A stretch of DNA of 46,936 nt, taken from the NCBI GenBank assembly GCA_016927185.1, contig JAFGND010000094.1:1-46936 (forward strand), written 5' to 3'. The notes under the pieces are model-generated. The model did not search any database, had not been told where the DNA came from, and worked only from the letters and a program-made list of their open reading frames with translations. Shown here piece by piece: positions 31,851 through 40,157 of this stretch. Source of the stretch: Candidatus Coatesiibacteriota bacterium (GTDB lineage: Bacteria; JAFGND01). Numbering within the stretch: position 1 is the stretch's first letter; each line of letters starts with the position of its first letter. A program made the translations under genes and the position numbers.

Positions 31851-33446
31851 TCAATAATCCTCAAGATTTGGTAGATAGATTTTCAATTGATTCAAGGGTT
31901 TCAAGGCAATATCAAGAAGTATCCAGAATACTGAAGTAAAAAAGCAAATCGATAAGTTTACTGAAGTGTACAAGATGAAATCTGTTTTTATTATCCCTTG
32001 ATTAGAAAAGCCGTCTTTAATAGTATCGGAAACAAAATACAATGCATTCATAGATCCCAGGATAAAATCAGCTGGAGACTTAAGTGCTTTTGTACTATTG
32101 AGTATAAAAGTAATTCCCAAATAGACTAGTACCAAGATAAAATATAAAGTGACTGCTATTCTTTTCTTGGGCATGATGTTCTGGAGTAATCTTGAGAAAG
32201 TTACATATGGAACTAAAGAAAGAAAAGTCATAAGAAAATAGTAAAATACTATCTTATCTTGTCCAGTAAAAGTCTTTGGGAAAAAGATAATACTTAGAAA
32301 TGGTCCAATAAGAATCACTGAAAAATAAAGCAGAAACTTAACTATATCATCCCCAGCATTCCTCGGAAGATTTAGTGGAAACAAATACCTATCATTAGGT
32401 AATAATTCATTACTTTTGCATCTCGGGATAATTGGGAAAAAAGGTATTGCAGAAATGAAAAATATTGAAACATACAAAAAGTAAGCAGAAAAAAATCTTA
32501 AAGTGTTATCTATATTAGAATAAGATATCCTTGAAGAGGTTATCATACTTGTAGTTCTTGAATAGGAAGACCAGAACGACAAAAACAGGATCAACAAAAA
32601 GCATGCAATGATCCCAAGATTATATTTAGGTGGTAACAACGTAATTGGCTCATCAAAACGCTTGATGGATCTTGCAGATAGATAATTAAAAAAAACTATG
32701 AATAATCCAAGTATCAAAATGGTTGGAATCCAGAAGGGTATCTTGAATTTAAAAATAAGGAAATTTACACTTCCATTCGCAAAACCATATATTATATTTA
32801 TCGGGAAAAGTACTGATATCAATGGTAAATTCTGGGTTTTTGAGTAATACCTGAATACCTCTACAAAAATCAAAGAAATAATAAAAATACAAAAATTGAA
32901 GCCTAGCATGAAGAATATTGCTGATCTATTATTTCTGACAACGCTTGATATAAAAACACCAATACTAGACAAAAAAATGCTGTAGATAAGCATGAAAAAC
33001 ATGAATGAAATAATTGTAAAAATATCAATTCCGCCTACTACTGTTCCTATTATCTTAAGAGGCAGAGAAACACTCAGAAGAAGTACTATTAAAATAAAAG
33101 TTGAAGCCAGCTTTCCAAAAATAATGCTTCCAGCCGACATAGGCGAGCTTAGAATGAAACCAAATGTCTTTGCTTTCAATTCAGATATTATAGCTTGAGA
33201 GGTGATTATTGACAAATATACAGAAAGCAGTATAAATTCAGCATATGCTATTGTATAGAAAAACTGCTGTCCAAGAACTACATTATTTTGTCTTTTTGTT
33301 TCAATATCCAGATAGGATACTAGAAATATGAAAGCTATTATTAAAATATAGATTACTATAGTAACAAGAATTGCAGGATTTCTGACTCTTTGCCTTAATT
33401 CTAGAGCAAGAATTGGATTGTCCATTATCCTTGAAAGGACTTTCAC
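31851..33446 (-). CDS. ABC-2 type transporter permease
   Basis: The 531 residues contain about twelve hydrophobic helices in two halves. The first half has the ABC-2 pattern: NPILALELRQRVRNP at the N-terminus, a TM helix, then TSQAIISELKAKTFGFILSSPMSAGSIIFGK, where a cytoplasmic loop contacts the ATPase. Such permeases with GldA-like ATPases export lipids, glycans or peptides, or work in gliding machines. The GTG start at 33446 overlaps the ATPase stop as GTGA; an internal ATG at 33425 is an alternative. It is followed by the DUF4175-like gene. Confidence 0.88.
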   Translation of the reverse strand: MKVLSRIMDNPILALELRQRVRNPAILVTIVIYILIIAFIFLVSYLDIETKRQNNVVLGQQFFYTIAYAEFILLSVYLSIITSQAIISELKAKTFGFILSSPMSAGSIIFGKLASTFILIVLLLSVSLPLKIIGTVVGGIDIFTIISFMFFMLIYSIFLSSIGVFISSVVRNNRSAIFFMLGFNFCIFIISLIFVEVFRYYSKTQNLPLISVLFPINIIYGFANGSVNFLIFKFKIPFWIPTILILGLFIVFFNYLSARSIKRFDEPITLLPPKYNLGIIACFLLILFLSFWSSYSRTTSMITSSRISYSNIDNTLRFFSAYFLYVSIFFISAIPFFPIIPRCKSNELLPNDRYLFPLNLPRNAGDDIVKFLLYFSVILIGPFLSIIFFPKTFTGQDKIVFYYFLMTFLSLVPYVTFSRLLQNIMPKKRIAVTLYFILVLVYLGITFILNSTKALKSPADFILGSMNALYFVSDTIKDGFSNQGIIKTDFILYTSVNLSICFFTSVFWILLDIALKPLNQLKIYLPNLEDY

Positions 33447-34375
33447 TGCACTTTTCCTTTTGTAATTTTCATAAAAACTTCATCCAGATTATATTTTCTG
33501 GGAGAAAAAGAAATTATCGGAAAGTCACTCATAATAAGATGTTTCATTATTTTTTTTATAGATTCATCTCCATCATTACAAAGAATGGTGTACTCCTTTC
33601 CCTCCCCTTTCATTTCAATAACATCTTCTATTTCAAGGATTGCTTCATTTTCAGGCTTACTAAGCTCTCTGTAAAAACCTAAAGAGATGTAATTACCGCT
33701 CCTTAACTTGATTTGAATATCATCAAGAGAACCTTCAAAGACCATTTCCCCAGCTTCAATAATTCCAAATCTATCGCACAAACCCTCCATTTCACTTAGA
33801 ATATGTGATGAAATGAGGATTGTCTTTCCCATGGATTTCAGCTCCTTCAAAAGCATGAGCAATTCTATTCTTGCTCTTGGATCAAGACCTGAGGCAGGTT
33901 CATCAAGTAACAATATCTTGGGATTATGAACAAGTGTTTTTGCAAGAAGAAGTCTCTGAGTCATTCCTCTTGAAAGATGCCCTACCAATGAATTCTTTTT
34001 CTCACTTAAATCTACCAAAGCCAAACAGTCGTCAATTATCTTATTCCTTTTGCTGGGTGGAACTTCATATGCTCTACAGAAAAAATCAAGGTATTCCCAT
34101 ACAAATATATGTCTGTAAATACCTACAACATCGGGCATGAAGCCTATCTGTTTTCGTAATTCATATCTATTATTAATATCCAAATGCATATTATCAATTA
34201 CTACTTCTCCTTCATAGTCTCTTGTTAATGTTGAAAGTATTCTTAAAGTAGTAGATTTACCTGCTCCATTTGGTCCAATGAATCCATATATTTCCTTGAA
34301 ATTAATACTCATGTCAATACCTTTCAAGGCATTCAAATTACCGTAATTCTTTTTTAATCTGATTATTTCTATCAT
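33443..34375 (-). CDS. ABC transporter ATP-binding protein (ABC-2 exporter type)
   Basis: The 310 residues contain Walker A GPNGAGKS (34-41), a signature LSRGM (134-138), which is the form common in the DRA/GldA/CcmA-like subfamily rather than LSGGQ, and Walker B LLLDEP (155-160) followed by ASGLDPRAR. H-loop histidine is in ISSHILSE. A C-terminal extension of about 90 residues (from about 215) is typical for exporters of this group. The gene overlaps its permease (4 nt, GTGA) and the upstream membrane protein (4 nt, ATGA). It is the energy unit of the export system in the cluster. Confidence 0.95.
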   Translation of the reverse strand: MIEIIRLKKNYGNLNALKGIDMSINFKEIYGFIGPNGAGKSTTLRILSTLTRDYEGEVVIDNMHLDINNRYELRKQIGFMPDVVGIYRHIFVWEYLDFFCRAYEVPPSKRNKIIDDCLALVDLSEKKNSLVGHLSRGMTQRLLLAKTLVHNPKILLLDEPASGLDPRARIELLMLLKELKSMGKTILISSHILSEMEGLCDRFGIIEAGEMVFEGSLDDIQIKLRSGNYISLGFYRELSKPENEAILEIEDVIEMKGEGKEYTILCNDGDESIKKIMKHLIMSDFPIISFSPRKYNLDEVFMKITKGKVQ

Positions 34376-36588
34376 TTCAATGTAACATTATATTCAAACA
34401 TAAAAAAGTCAATATTTAACCTTTTTGATTCCTTTGAAATCATGAATGTTCTTGGTTGCTTATTATTCCATCCGCATATATATAGTCTTTTATCATCCCT
34501 GCTAATTGGATTCCCTCTCATTGTGCTTGAGAAGTACTTGTAGAATTTCTTGCCACTTATACTTCCATTATCCAATGATGCCCAGATCATTGCCTTTATG
34601 AAATCAGTATGATTTTTCTCATCATCCTTATCTTCAGCTAGCAATTTAAAATCATTTATTATTTTGGAGTGAATAAGTCCTGAAGCAGGATATGAATATG
34701 ATGCATATTTATGAGAAGTTTTACCTGTTTTGGGATTGTATGCAGCAGTTGGTTTTGAAGTTTTGACCATAGGTATTTTGATTATTGCTTTTACATCCTT
34801 TCCGGATTTGAATTTTCCTATTATCTTATAATTTTCTCCATAAATCAAAATAGCATCATCAAGATCATAAGGGAGATTATTGGTAATTGAAAAGTGTATT
34901 GTACTGTCTCTCATTATTTTATGTTCACATGAAATATTCCCTTTCAAATCAATGCTCTTATAAGTTAAAAAACTCTTGGTTTCTCCAGGTGAAAACCAGA
35001 TGGATGAAAACTCTCTCCCTCCCTTGTCAATTTCCCAGATAGTATTCATTTTATAATTATTTGAAACAGGATAGAAGAAAATATCATCAGAAACTGTTCT
35101 TATTGTAAAGTTTTGCCTGACTGGAGAAAAAACAGAATTGAGTGTAATTATAGACGCATTATTCTGTTTTACATAAGCTGAGACAAAATTCAATTCAGTC
35201 GTATATACGTCCTTCTCTGTGTGAAGAAAAACAATAAGATATGCTGCCAACGTCCATAACAAAGCTGAAGCTGGCACAGAATACCATAGCAATATCCTCT
35301 TTTTCAAGTAACTGAAAAGGAAATAGTTTACAGGTCCAATGAAAATAATATATGCAAAAAGGAAAAACGAGATAAAAAGAAGGGTTGGTATCTTTATTTT
35401 ACCATGATAATCAAAGGAATTCTCCATGTTACTAAGCAGCTTCTTTTTTTCATTTTGATCATAATAGCTTTTTTCTTTTCTCGAATTATCCCATGGAATT
35501 CGTGAAAGAAGCGGAATGTTTCTTGTATCCTGCATATTGAATGCCATAACCAGTATACTTCCAAGTCCATATTTGTAACTTGCCCATATTAAATCATTAT
35601 TATATCTTTCTTCCTTGAAAGGACTAATAATTGACTGTATCTTATAGTTTTCAAGCTTTAACTCTATTTTTTGAAGTACTACCTTTGTTGAATCAATCTG
35701 ATTAACAATTGAGGAATCCTTCTCTGCAATATTATGATTATTAAGGGCATCATTTGTATCCGGCATTTCTATAGTTGTTGGAGAATCCATATTTTCATTT
35801 ATCTCATATTTAACCGCATTTGAATCAGATATTGAAGAATTCCAAAGGATTTCGGAACCTTTTTCATACTGAAATGGAAATGATTTGGGAATCTGATCTT
35901 TTAGAAGAAGCCATTGAGGATTAGGTGAAACTATAAGCAATCCTCCCTGACTTATCCAGTCACTTAGTGCTCTTGTGAAAACATATCTTTTCGCATTATC
36001 AGGAGATATGTCACCAATCACAATCACTTTTACTGAAGAAAGACCTATTGATGAATGAGGAAGCTTCTCTGGATGAATTACCTGCATATTATGATTATCT
36101 GAGAAAAGCTTTATAACAGGAAATGTCATTTGCTCACTAATGAAAAGAACCAGAAAGCTGTTATATTCAAGATTATTCATTTTTATTGGGATGATACCAG
36201 GCTTGGCTGGTCCGGATTTTCTATATCTTGTATATTCACCTTGTTTGATTATTTTGCCGTCTTTTGAAACAAGATTAACCTCAAGGCTATTGAACCATTG
36301 TGGTAATGGAAGCAACATTTCAAATGATTTGCTGTTCTGAGGACCTGGCATAGATACTCTTGTTTTCCATGTAAAAGATGCATCATTATCATTTGTCCTG
36401 TGAATAACTGCCTCAAGCCTACCTTCAAAATCACCATTAGTAGTCTCAATGTCTATAATCAATGGATAATAAGATCCTTCTTCAAAATAGCCATTAAAGC
36501 AAGGTTTAATATCAAATTTAACTATATCCCCAGCATCCAGCAAAACTGCTTTGAATACTAATATAAACAAAATTAAAAATCTACTCAT
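34372..36588 (-). CDS. Large membrane protein with periplasmic N- and C-terminal parts
   Basis: The 738 residues have an N-terminal signal peptide (about 1-20), then a beta-rich domain and a domain with amidotransferase-like hydrophobic core (LSSVKVIVIGD, SDWISQGGLLIVSP). Two strong TM helices are at about 400-420 and 432-456 around PVNYFLFSYLKKRILLWYSVP, a pattern seen in membrane proteins of MoxR/ABC clusters. A beta-rich C-terminal half (about 465-738) follows. No enzyme residues are recognised. The ATG at 36588 overlaps the cytidylyltransferase gene by 8 nt and the stop overlaps the ATPase start. It may be a periplasmic subunit of the exporter. The function is not known. Confidence 0.75.
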   Translation of the reverse strand: MSRFLILFILVFKAVLLDAGDIVKFDIKPCFNGYFEEGSYYPLIIDIETTNGDFEGRLEAVIHRTNDNDASFTWKTRVSMPGPQNSKSFEMLLPLPQWFNSLEVNLVSKDGKIIKQGEYTRYRKSGPAKPGIIPIKMNNLEYNSFLVLFISEQMTFPVIKLFSDNHNMQVIHPEKLPHSSIGLSSVKVIVIGDISPDNAKRYVFTRALSDWISQGGLLIVSPNPQWLLLKDQIPKSFPFQYEKGSEILWNSSISDSNAVKYEINENMDSPTTIEMPDTNDALNNHNIAEKDSSIVNQIDSTKVVLQKIELKLENYKIQSIISPFKEERYNNDLIWASYKYGLGSILVMAFNMQDTRNIPLLSRIPWDNSRKEKSYYDQNEKKKLLSNMENSFDYHGKIKIPTLLFISFFLFAYIIFIGPVNYFLFSYLKKRILLWYSVPASALLWTLAAYLIVFLHTEKDVYTTELNFVSAYVKQNNASIITLNSVFSPVRQNFTIRTVSDDIFFYPVSNNYKMNTIWEIDKGGREFSSIWFSPGETKSFLTYKSIDLKGNISCEHKIMRDSTIHFSITNNLPYDLDDAILIYGENYKIIGKFKSGKDVKAIIKIPMVKTSKPTAAYNPKTGKTSHKYASYSYPASGLIHSKIINDFKLLAEDKDDEKNHTDFIKAMIWASLDNGSISGKKFYKYFSSTMRGNPISRDDKRLYICGWNNKQPRTFMISKESKRLNIDFFMFEYNVTLK

Positions 36589-37288
36589 CCTTTTCTCTTT
36601 TTCCTATAATAAACTCGGTATATTCAAAATCCTCCGCTTTAGTAATTTTCAGATTATTTGTGGAGTGAAGCAAAACATCAATATCATATCCAGCTTTCAA
36701 TACAAGTATTATGTCATCTGAAGCGTTTTCAATTTTCTGCTCCCTTGCTTTTTGATGTGCATCCCATATGATCGGAAACCTGAATGTCTGAGGAGTTTCA
36801 GCTGAAATCAATTTGCTTCTATTCAATTGCTGAAATACTCTATCACTTTGCTTATATATTGAATCAGTTACTCCTTTTGCGACCAAACAAGCTCCTTTTT
36901 CCAATGCAATCTTGAAGCTTTTTTCTATAATTTCACTTTTTGTAAATGGTCTTGCTGTATCATGAATTGCTACAATAATATTTTCCTTATTCTTTTCTTT
37001 GTTTATTCTTTTCAGCGCATTAAATGAAGATTGCTGTCTTGTCTTACCACCTTTTATTAAAACTATATTGCTGAGTTTATAGTCACCTATATATTTTTCT
37101 GTCAACTCCATATAATTCTCAGGCATTACTAATACTATCTTTTTTATTGGTTTATATTCCAGAAAACACAATAGACTATGAATAAATAAGGGTTTACCGG
37201 CAATTTCTACAAATTGCTTGGGGAGATTCTTTCCTGTTCTCCTGCCAATTCCTCCTGATAAAAATACTATCCAGTGCTCAAAATTCAT
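36581..37288 (-). CDS. ispD: IspD/TarI family cytidylyltransferase
   Basis: The 235 residues are a nucleotidyltransferase fold that uses CTP: SGGIGRRTGKNLPKQF at the N-terminus (CTP loop), VAIHDTARPF matching the family signature, then ETPQTFR and ASDDI. IspD makes CDP-methylerythritol for isoprenoids, while TarI makes CDP-ribitol. SGG in place of AAG, and LPKQF, lean slightly towards the TarI type, so the substrate is not settled. No ispE, ispF or tarJ is present next to it. The gene heads the long minus-strand cluster, has a divergent promoter shared with the UspA gene, and overlaps the next gene by 8 nt. Confidence 0.8.
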   Translation of the reverse strand: MNFEHWIVFLSGGIGRRTGKNLPKQFVEIAGKPLFIHSLLCFLEYKPIKKIVLVMPENYMELTEKYIGDYKLSNIVLIKGGKTRQQSSFNALKRINKEKNKENIIVAIHDTARPFTKSEIIEKSFKIALEKGACLVAKGVTDSIYKQSDRVFQQLNRSKLISAETPQTFRFPIIWDAHQKAREQKIENASDDIILVLKAGYDIDVLLHSTNNLKITKAEDFEYTEFIIGKREKDE

Positions 37289-37316
37289 ATAGTTTCAATC
37301 CAAGATAACAAAGAAA

Positions 37317-37322
37317 TTGACA
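37317..37322 (+). promoter_or_regulatory. Putative -35 element for the UspA gene
   Basis: TTGACA ends 47 nt before the ATG at 37370, which has GGAGG 6 nt upstream. It faces the ispD -35 element, so the two promoters overlap. The -10 of this side is unclear. Confidence 0.45.
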
Positions 37323-37351
37323 ATATATTTTTAAAGGGGCACACATGTCAA
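37322..37351 (-). promoter_or_regulatory. Promoter for the ispD - MoxR/VWA cluster
   Basis: On the minus strand, TTGACA (37346-37351), an 18-nt spacer and TATATT (37322-37327) predict a start near 37315, with a leader of about 27 nt. No ribosome site is clear before the ATG at 37288. It overlaps the UspA promoter head to head. Confidence 0.55.
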
Positions 37352-37369
37352 AAACAATGGAGGCTAGTA

Positions 37370-38203
37370 ATGTTTGATAAAATACTGGTAGCAATTGATA
37401 GCAGTGAGTGCAGTTTAATGGCATTAGACTATGGAATCTATCTTGCGAAAAACTTGAATGCAGAGTTCTCTATAATGCATGTCATCGATAGCAAATATTT
37501 CAACTGGGTGCTTGTTTATGATTTCTCAAGTTATCTGGGAGTAAATCCCCAGTTGCATGTGGAGGAAAACCTAAGAAAAAGTCTCTATAAAAGAGGAAAG
37601 ACTTTGATTGAAGCAGCAGAACAAAGATGCAATGATTCCCAAATATTTCCTGAGACTTTTATTGAAGAAGGTAATGTAAGGGAGGTTGTTTGTAAAAAGG
37701 CTCATACAGTTGATCTTGTTATTATAGGTGAATGTGGAGAAAGCAAAAAAGATAATAGTAAATTTCTGGGCTCTAATGCAGAAGAAATTTCAAGGGGAAT
37801 AAATAAACCTTTAATAATTGCTCCTGCACTTCATCCAAAATTAAGCAAAATACTTCTGGCATATGATGGAAGTAATTATGCAAATGATACTTTGAACGTA
37901 ATAAAGGTTTTAAGCAACAAATTAAAATTTTCATTAACTATATTAAATGTTGGTGATAATGAAGAAGGGCAATTGATTCTTCAAGAGGCAAAAAAAGCAA
38001 TTGAACCTGTGAACTTGACTATTGATTACATATGTAAAAATGGTGATCCAGAAGATGAGATAGTAAAGTATGCTAACAGAGAAGCAATTGATTTGATTGC
38101 CATGGGAGCTTATGGAAACGGAAGAATTATTGATCTTATTTTAGGCTCTACTACTGAATATGTTCTAAGAAATTCAAGCGTTCCTGTACTGCTGATGCGT
38201 TAA
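37370..38203 (+). CDS. Tandem universal stress protein (two UspA domains)
   Basis: The 277 residues contain two UspA domains, about 1-150 and 155-277. The second keeps the ATP-binding pattern G-x2-G-x9-G-S (GAYGNG then GSTTEYVL). The first has a looser version (GECGES then GSNAEE), so perhaps only the second binds ATP. Such proteins are cytoplasmic and respond to stress. The start at 37370 is set by GGAGG at 37359-37363. An upstream in-frame start at 37274 overlaps the ispD leader and is less likely. Its stop lies in a TTAA shared with the convergent esterase gene. Confidence 0.9.
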   Translation: MFDKILVAIDSSECSLMALDYGIYLAKNLNAEFSIMHVIDSKYFNWVLVYDFSSYLGVNPQLHVEENLRKSLYKRGKTLIEAAEQRCNDSQIFPETFIEEGNVREVVCKKAHTVDLVIIGECGESKKDNSKFLGSNAEEISRGINKPLIIAPALHPKLSKILLAYDGSNYANDTLNVIKVLSNKLKFSLTILNVGDNEEGQLILQEAKKAIEPVNLTIDYICKNGDPEDEIVKYANREAIDLIAMGAYGNGRIIDLILGSTTEYVLRNSSVPVLLMR

Positions 38204-39111
38204 TCCTGAGGCAAAGAATCTTGGACTTCTGGGTAGAAACATGATATGTAGAAATAAAATAAAATATCAACAGAACCTGCTCCCTGATTGAAAATATAAT
38301 CATGAGGGCCATCCAGAATTACAAAAGAATGTTTTAATCCATGCTTTTTTAGAATATCTTTCATTTCAATAACATCTTGTTTAAGATAATCTCTCTCTGA
38401 TGTGACCAATCTGATATTGCTTTTCTTTAATTCCTCTCTGTTTGCAACCAGATTTCTTTCAATTTTCTGGGAGTGCTTTTTGAAAGCACCTTGTTGATTG
38501 CCAATAAACCTGTAAAATTCTGGATGAGACGTTCCCAGGTACAAAGACCATAAACCTCCCAATGAAATCCCATTTATACCTATTTTGCTTTCATCTATTT
38601 TATATTTTTCCGAAAGAAAAGGTATCAACTCAAGCCTTAAGAACTTCTCAAATCTATCAAAATCGTAATTTTCCCTGTCAATATCAGGTGTTTTGGGAGA
38701 AATTATAAAAAACTCCTTAAATGGATACTTTTTTAAAAGCGTAGAGTAAGCATTATAGTGTTTCTCTTTGACATTATTCAGGAATATCTTTTGAGGTAGT
38801 TTCTGGTCTCTCATTTGTGCATAGATGTTTTGAATACCATAGTATTTGGTCCATGCACGTGCTCCTTCAATAGGGGATCTTATTGCTTCTCCCCTGCCTG
38901 ACATTAATATCAATGCAGGTAACTTATTGCGTTTTTTAGCTTCTCTCGGAATTATCAAGACAAAAGGTTGCCTTGAATCTAAATACTTCGAATATATACA
39001 GAACTCTTTTATCTCAGGAAGCTCAAGCTGTTTATCTGCTAATGGTGATTTATAAGGTTTGGAACATGAAAGCATAATTATAACAGGCAACAATAATCTT
39101 CTATAATGCAT
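38200..39111 (-). CDS. Lipoprotein alpha/beta hydrolase (esterase D-like)
   Basis: The 303 residues begin with a short lipoprotein signal (MLSC, C16) and continue into an alpha/beta-hydrolase of the esterase D/Fes group: SGRGEAIRSP, then the nucleophile elbow GISLGG (S183), and a likely catalytic His270 in DGPHDY; the acidic partner is not assigned. It may cut ester bonds at the cell surface. The substrate is unknown. The ATG has no Shine-Dalgarno sequence; TTGACC lies 29 nt upstream, so a leaderless mRNA is possible. The stop overlaps the UspA stop by 4 nt. Confidence 0.8.
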   Translation of the reverse strand: MHYRRLLLPVIIMLSCSKPYKSPLADKQLELPEIKEFCIYSKYLDSRQPFVLIIPREAKKRNKLPALILMSGRGEAIRSPIEGARAWTKYYGIQNIYAQMRDQKLPQKIFLNNVKEKHYNAYSTLLKKYPFKEFFIISPKTPDIDRENYDFDRFEKFLRLELIPFLSEKYKIDESKIGINGISLGGLWSLYLGTSHPEFYRFIGNQQGAFKKHSQKIERNLVANREELKKSNIRLVTSERDYLKQDVIEMKDILKKHGLKHSFVILDGPHDYIFNQGAGSVDILFYFYISCFYPEVQDSLPQD

Positions 39112-39140
39112 TGCGTTAGCAATATTTAAGAAAAAGAATC

Positions 39141-39146
39141 GGTCAA
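39141..39146 (-). promoter_or_regulatory. Putative -35 element for the esterase gene
   Basis: TTGACC on the minus strand ends 29 nt before the ATG at 39111. It stands back to back with TTGACA at 39157-39162. Confidence 0.35.
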
Positions 39147-39156
39147 GATTTTTCTC

Positions 39157-39162
39157 TTGACA
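39157..39162 (+). promoter_or_regulatory. Putative -35 element for the pyroglutamyl-peptidase gene
   Basis: TTGACA ends 47 nt before the ATG at 39210, which has AGGAAGG as its ribosome site. An ATG at 39187 is followed almost at once by a stop and is not the start. Confidence 0.4.
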
Positions 39163-39209
39163 ATAATTCTTTTAGCTTTGAAGCCAATGAAAAAATAAGG
39201 AAGGTTTTT

Positions 39210-40157
39210 ATGCGTATTTTATCTCTTGTTTTATTGCTTTTTTCATTTTCTCTTCTTTTAGCAGATGAGCCTGTCTTCCTGCTGACAGGTTTTGATAAAT
39301 GGGGTGGTGCTTCTTATAATATAGCTTGGGAAAGCATTGCACATCTTGATAGCACGCTTGTTGAAGGATATAGAATTCACTGTGTTAAAATTCCTGTTGA
39401 ATGGAGACGTGGATTAGAGGTATTTCTTGAAGCTCTTGATAAATATAAGCCTGTCTATGTAATGTCTTATGGAAGTGGCTATAATAATGCATCTCATGTC
39501 GAGCATGTTGCCAAAAATAGATGCGGACATCATAAAGATGAAGCACAGGAATTCCCTCCCTCTGAGTATTGCGTTCCTGGAGGTCCTGCACAATTATCAA
39601 GTACCTTACCTTGCTCTACTATTGTTGATTCAGTAAATTCAGAGGTTACGTGGGAATTTACAGAAGCAGTTGCTGCCCATGGATATAATGCTGGAGATTA
39701 TTTATGCAACTATATTTTCTATCACCTAATGTACTACTGTCAGACACATCCTGAAATTCTGGCAGCAGGTTTTATTCATGTCAGACAGGATACACCAATA
39801 CCAATAGCTGAACTCTGCAGGGATATTGAAGTCAGGGTAGTAATAAGAGAAGAAATGGGATTTGGTAAGAGAAATTTTGTAAAAGCTGTTCCCAGAAAAT
39901 CAAATCAAATCAAAATTTATCCAAATCCCGCCAGGAAGACTGTCAATGTTTCATTTTCATTGGATCATGATTCATCAATAGTTTTCAAACTGATTGATAT
40001 GAATGGGAGAATAAGAAAAGCTTGGTTCCCACAATTCTATAAATCAGGAACACATAATTTCACCGCAAACACCTCACTTCCGCAAGGAAGGTATTTTTTA
40101 CATGTCACAGAAAACAATTCGACACTTTTCAAGTATCCTTTTGTTATTATACCATGA
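39210..40157 (+). CDS. Secreted pyroglutamyl-peptidase-like protein with T9SS sorting tail
   Basis: The 315 residues have a signal peptide (about 1-18, LVLLLFSFSLLLADE), a C15 pyrrolidone-carboxyl-peptidase domain (about 22-215) and a Por/T9SS type A sorting domain (about 233-315: QIKIYPNPARKTVNVSF, then RYFLHV near the end). The catalytic set of C15 enzymes is present: E98 (VEHVAKN), C166 (AGDYLCN), H190 (GFIHVRQ). The family removes N-terminal pyroglutamate and is normally cytoplasmic, so export by T9SS is unusual. Whether it is an active exopeptidase is not shown. The stop abuts, with no gap, that of the convergent GT-C gene. Confidence 0.88.
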   Translation: MRILSLVLLLFSFSLLLADEPVFLLTGFDKWGGASYNIAWESIAHLDSTLVEGYRIHCVKIPVEWRRGLEVFLEALDKYKPVYVMSYGSGYNNASHVEHVAKNRCGHHKDEAQEFPPSEYCVPGGPAQLSSTLPCSTIVDSVNSEVTWEFTEAVAAHGYNAGDYLCNYIFYHLMYYCQTHPEILAAGFIHVRQDTPIPIAELCRDIEVRVVIREEMGFGKRNFVKAVPRKSNQIKIYPNPARKTVNVSFSLDHDSSIVFKLIDMNGRIRKAWFPQFYKSGTHNFTANTSLPQGRYFLHVTENNSTLFKYPFVIIP

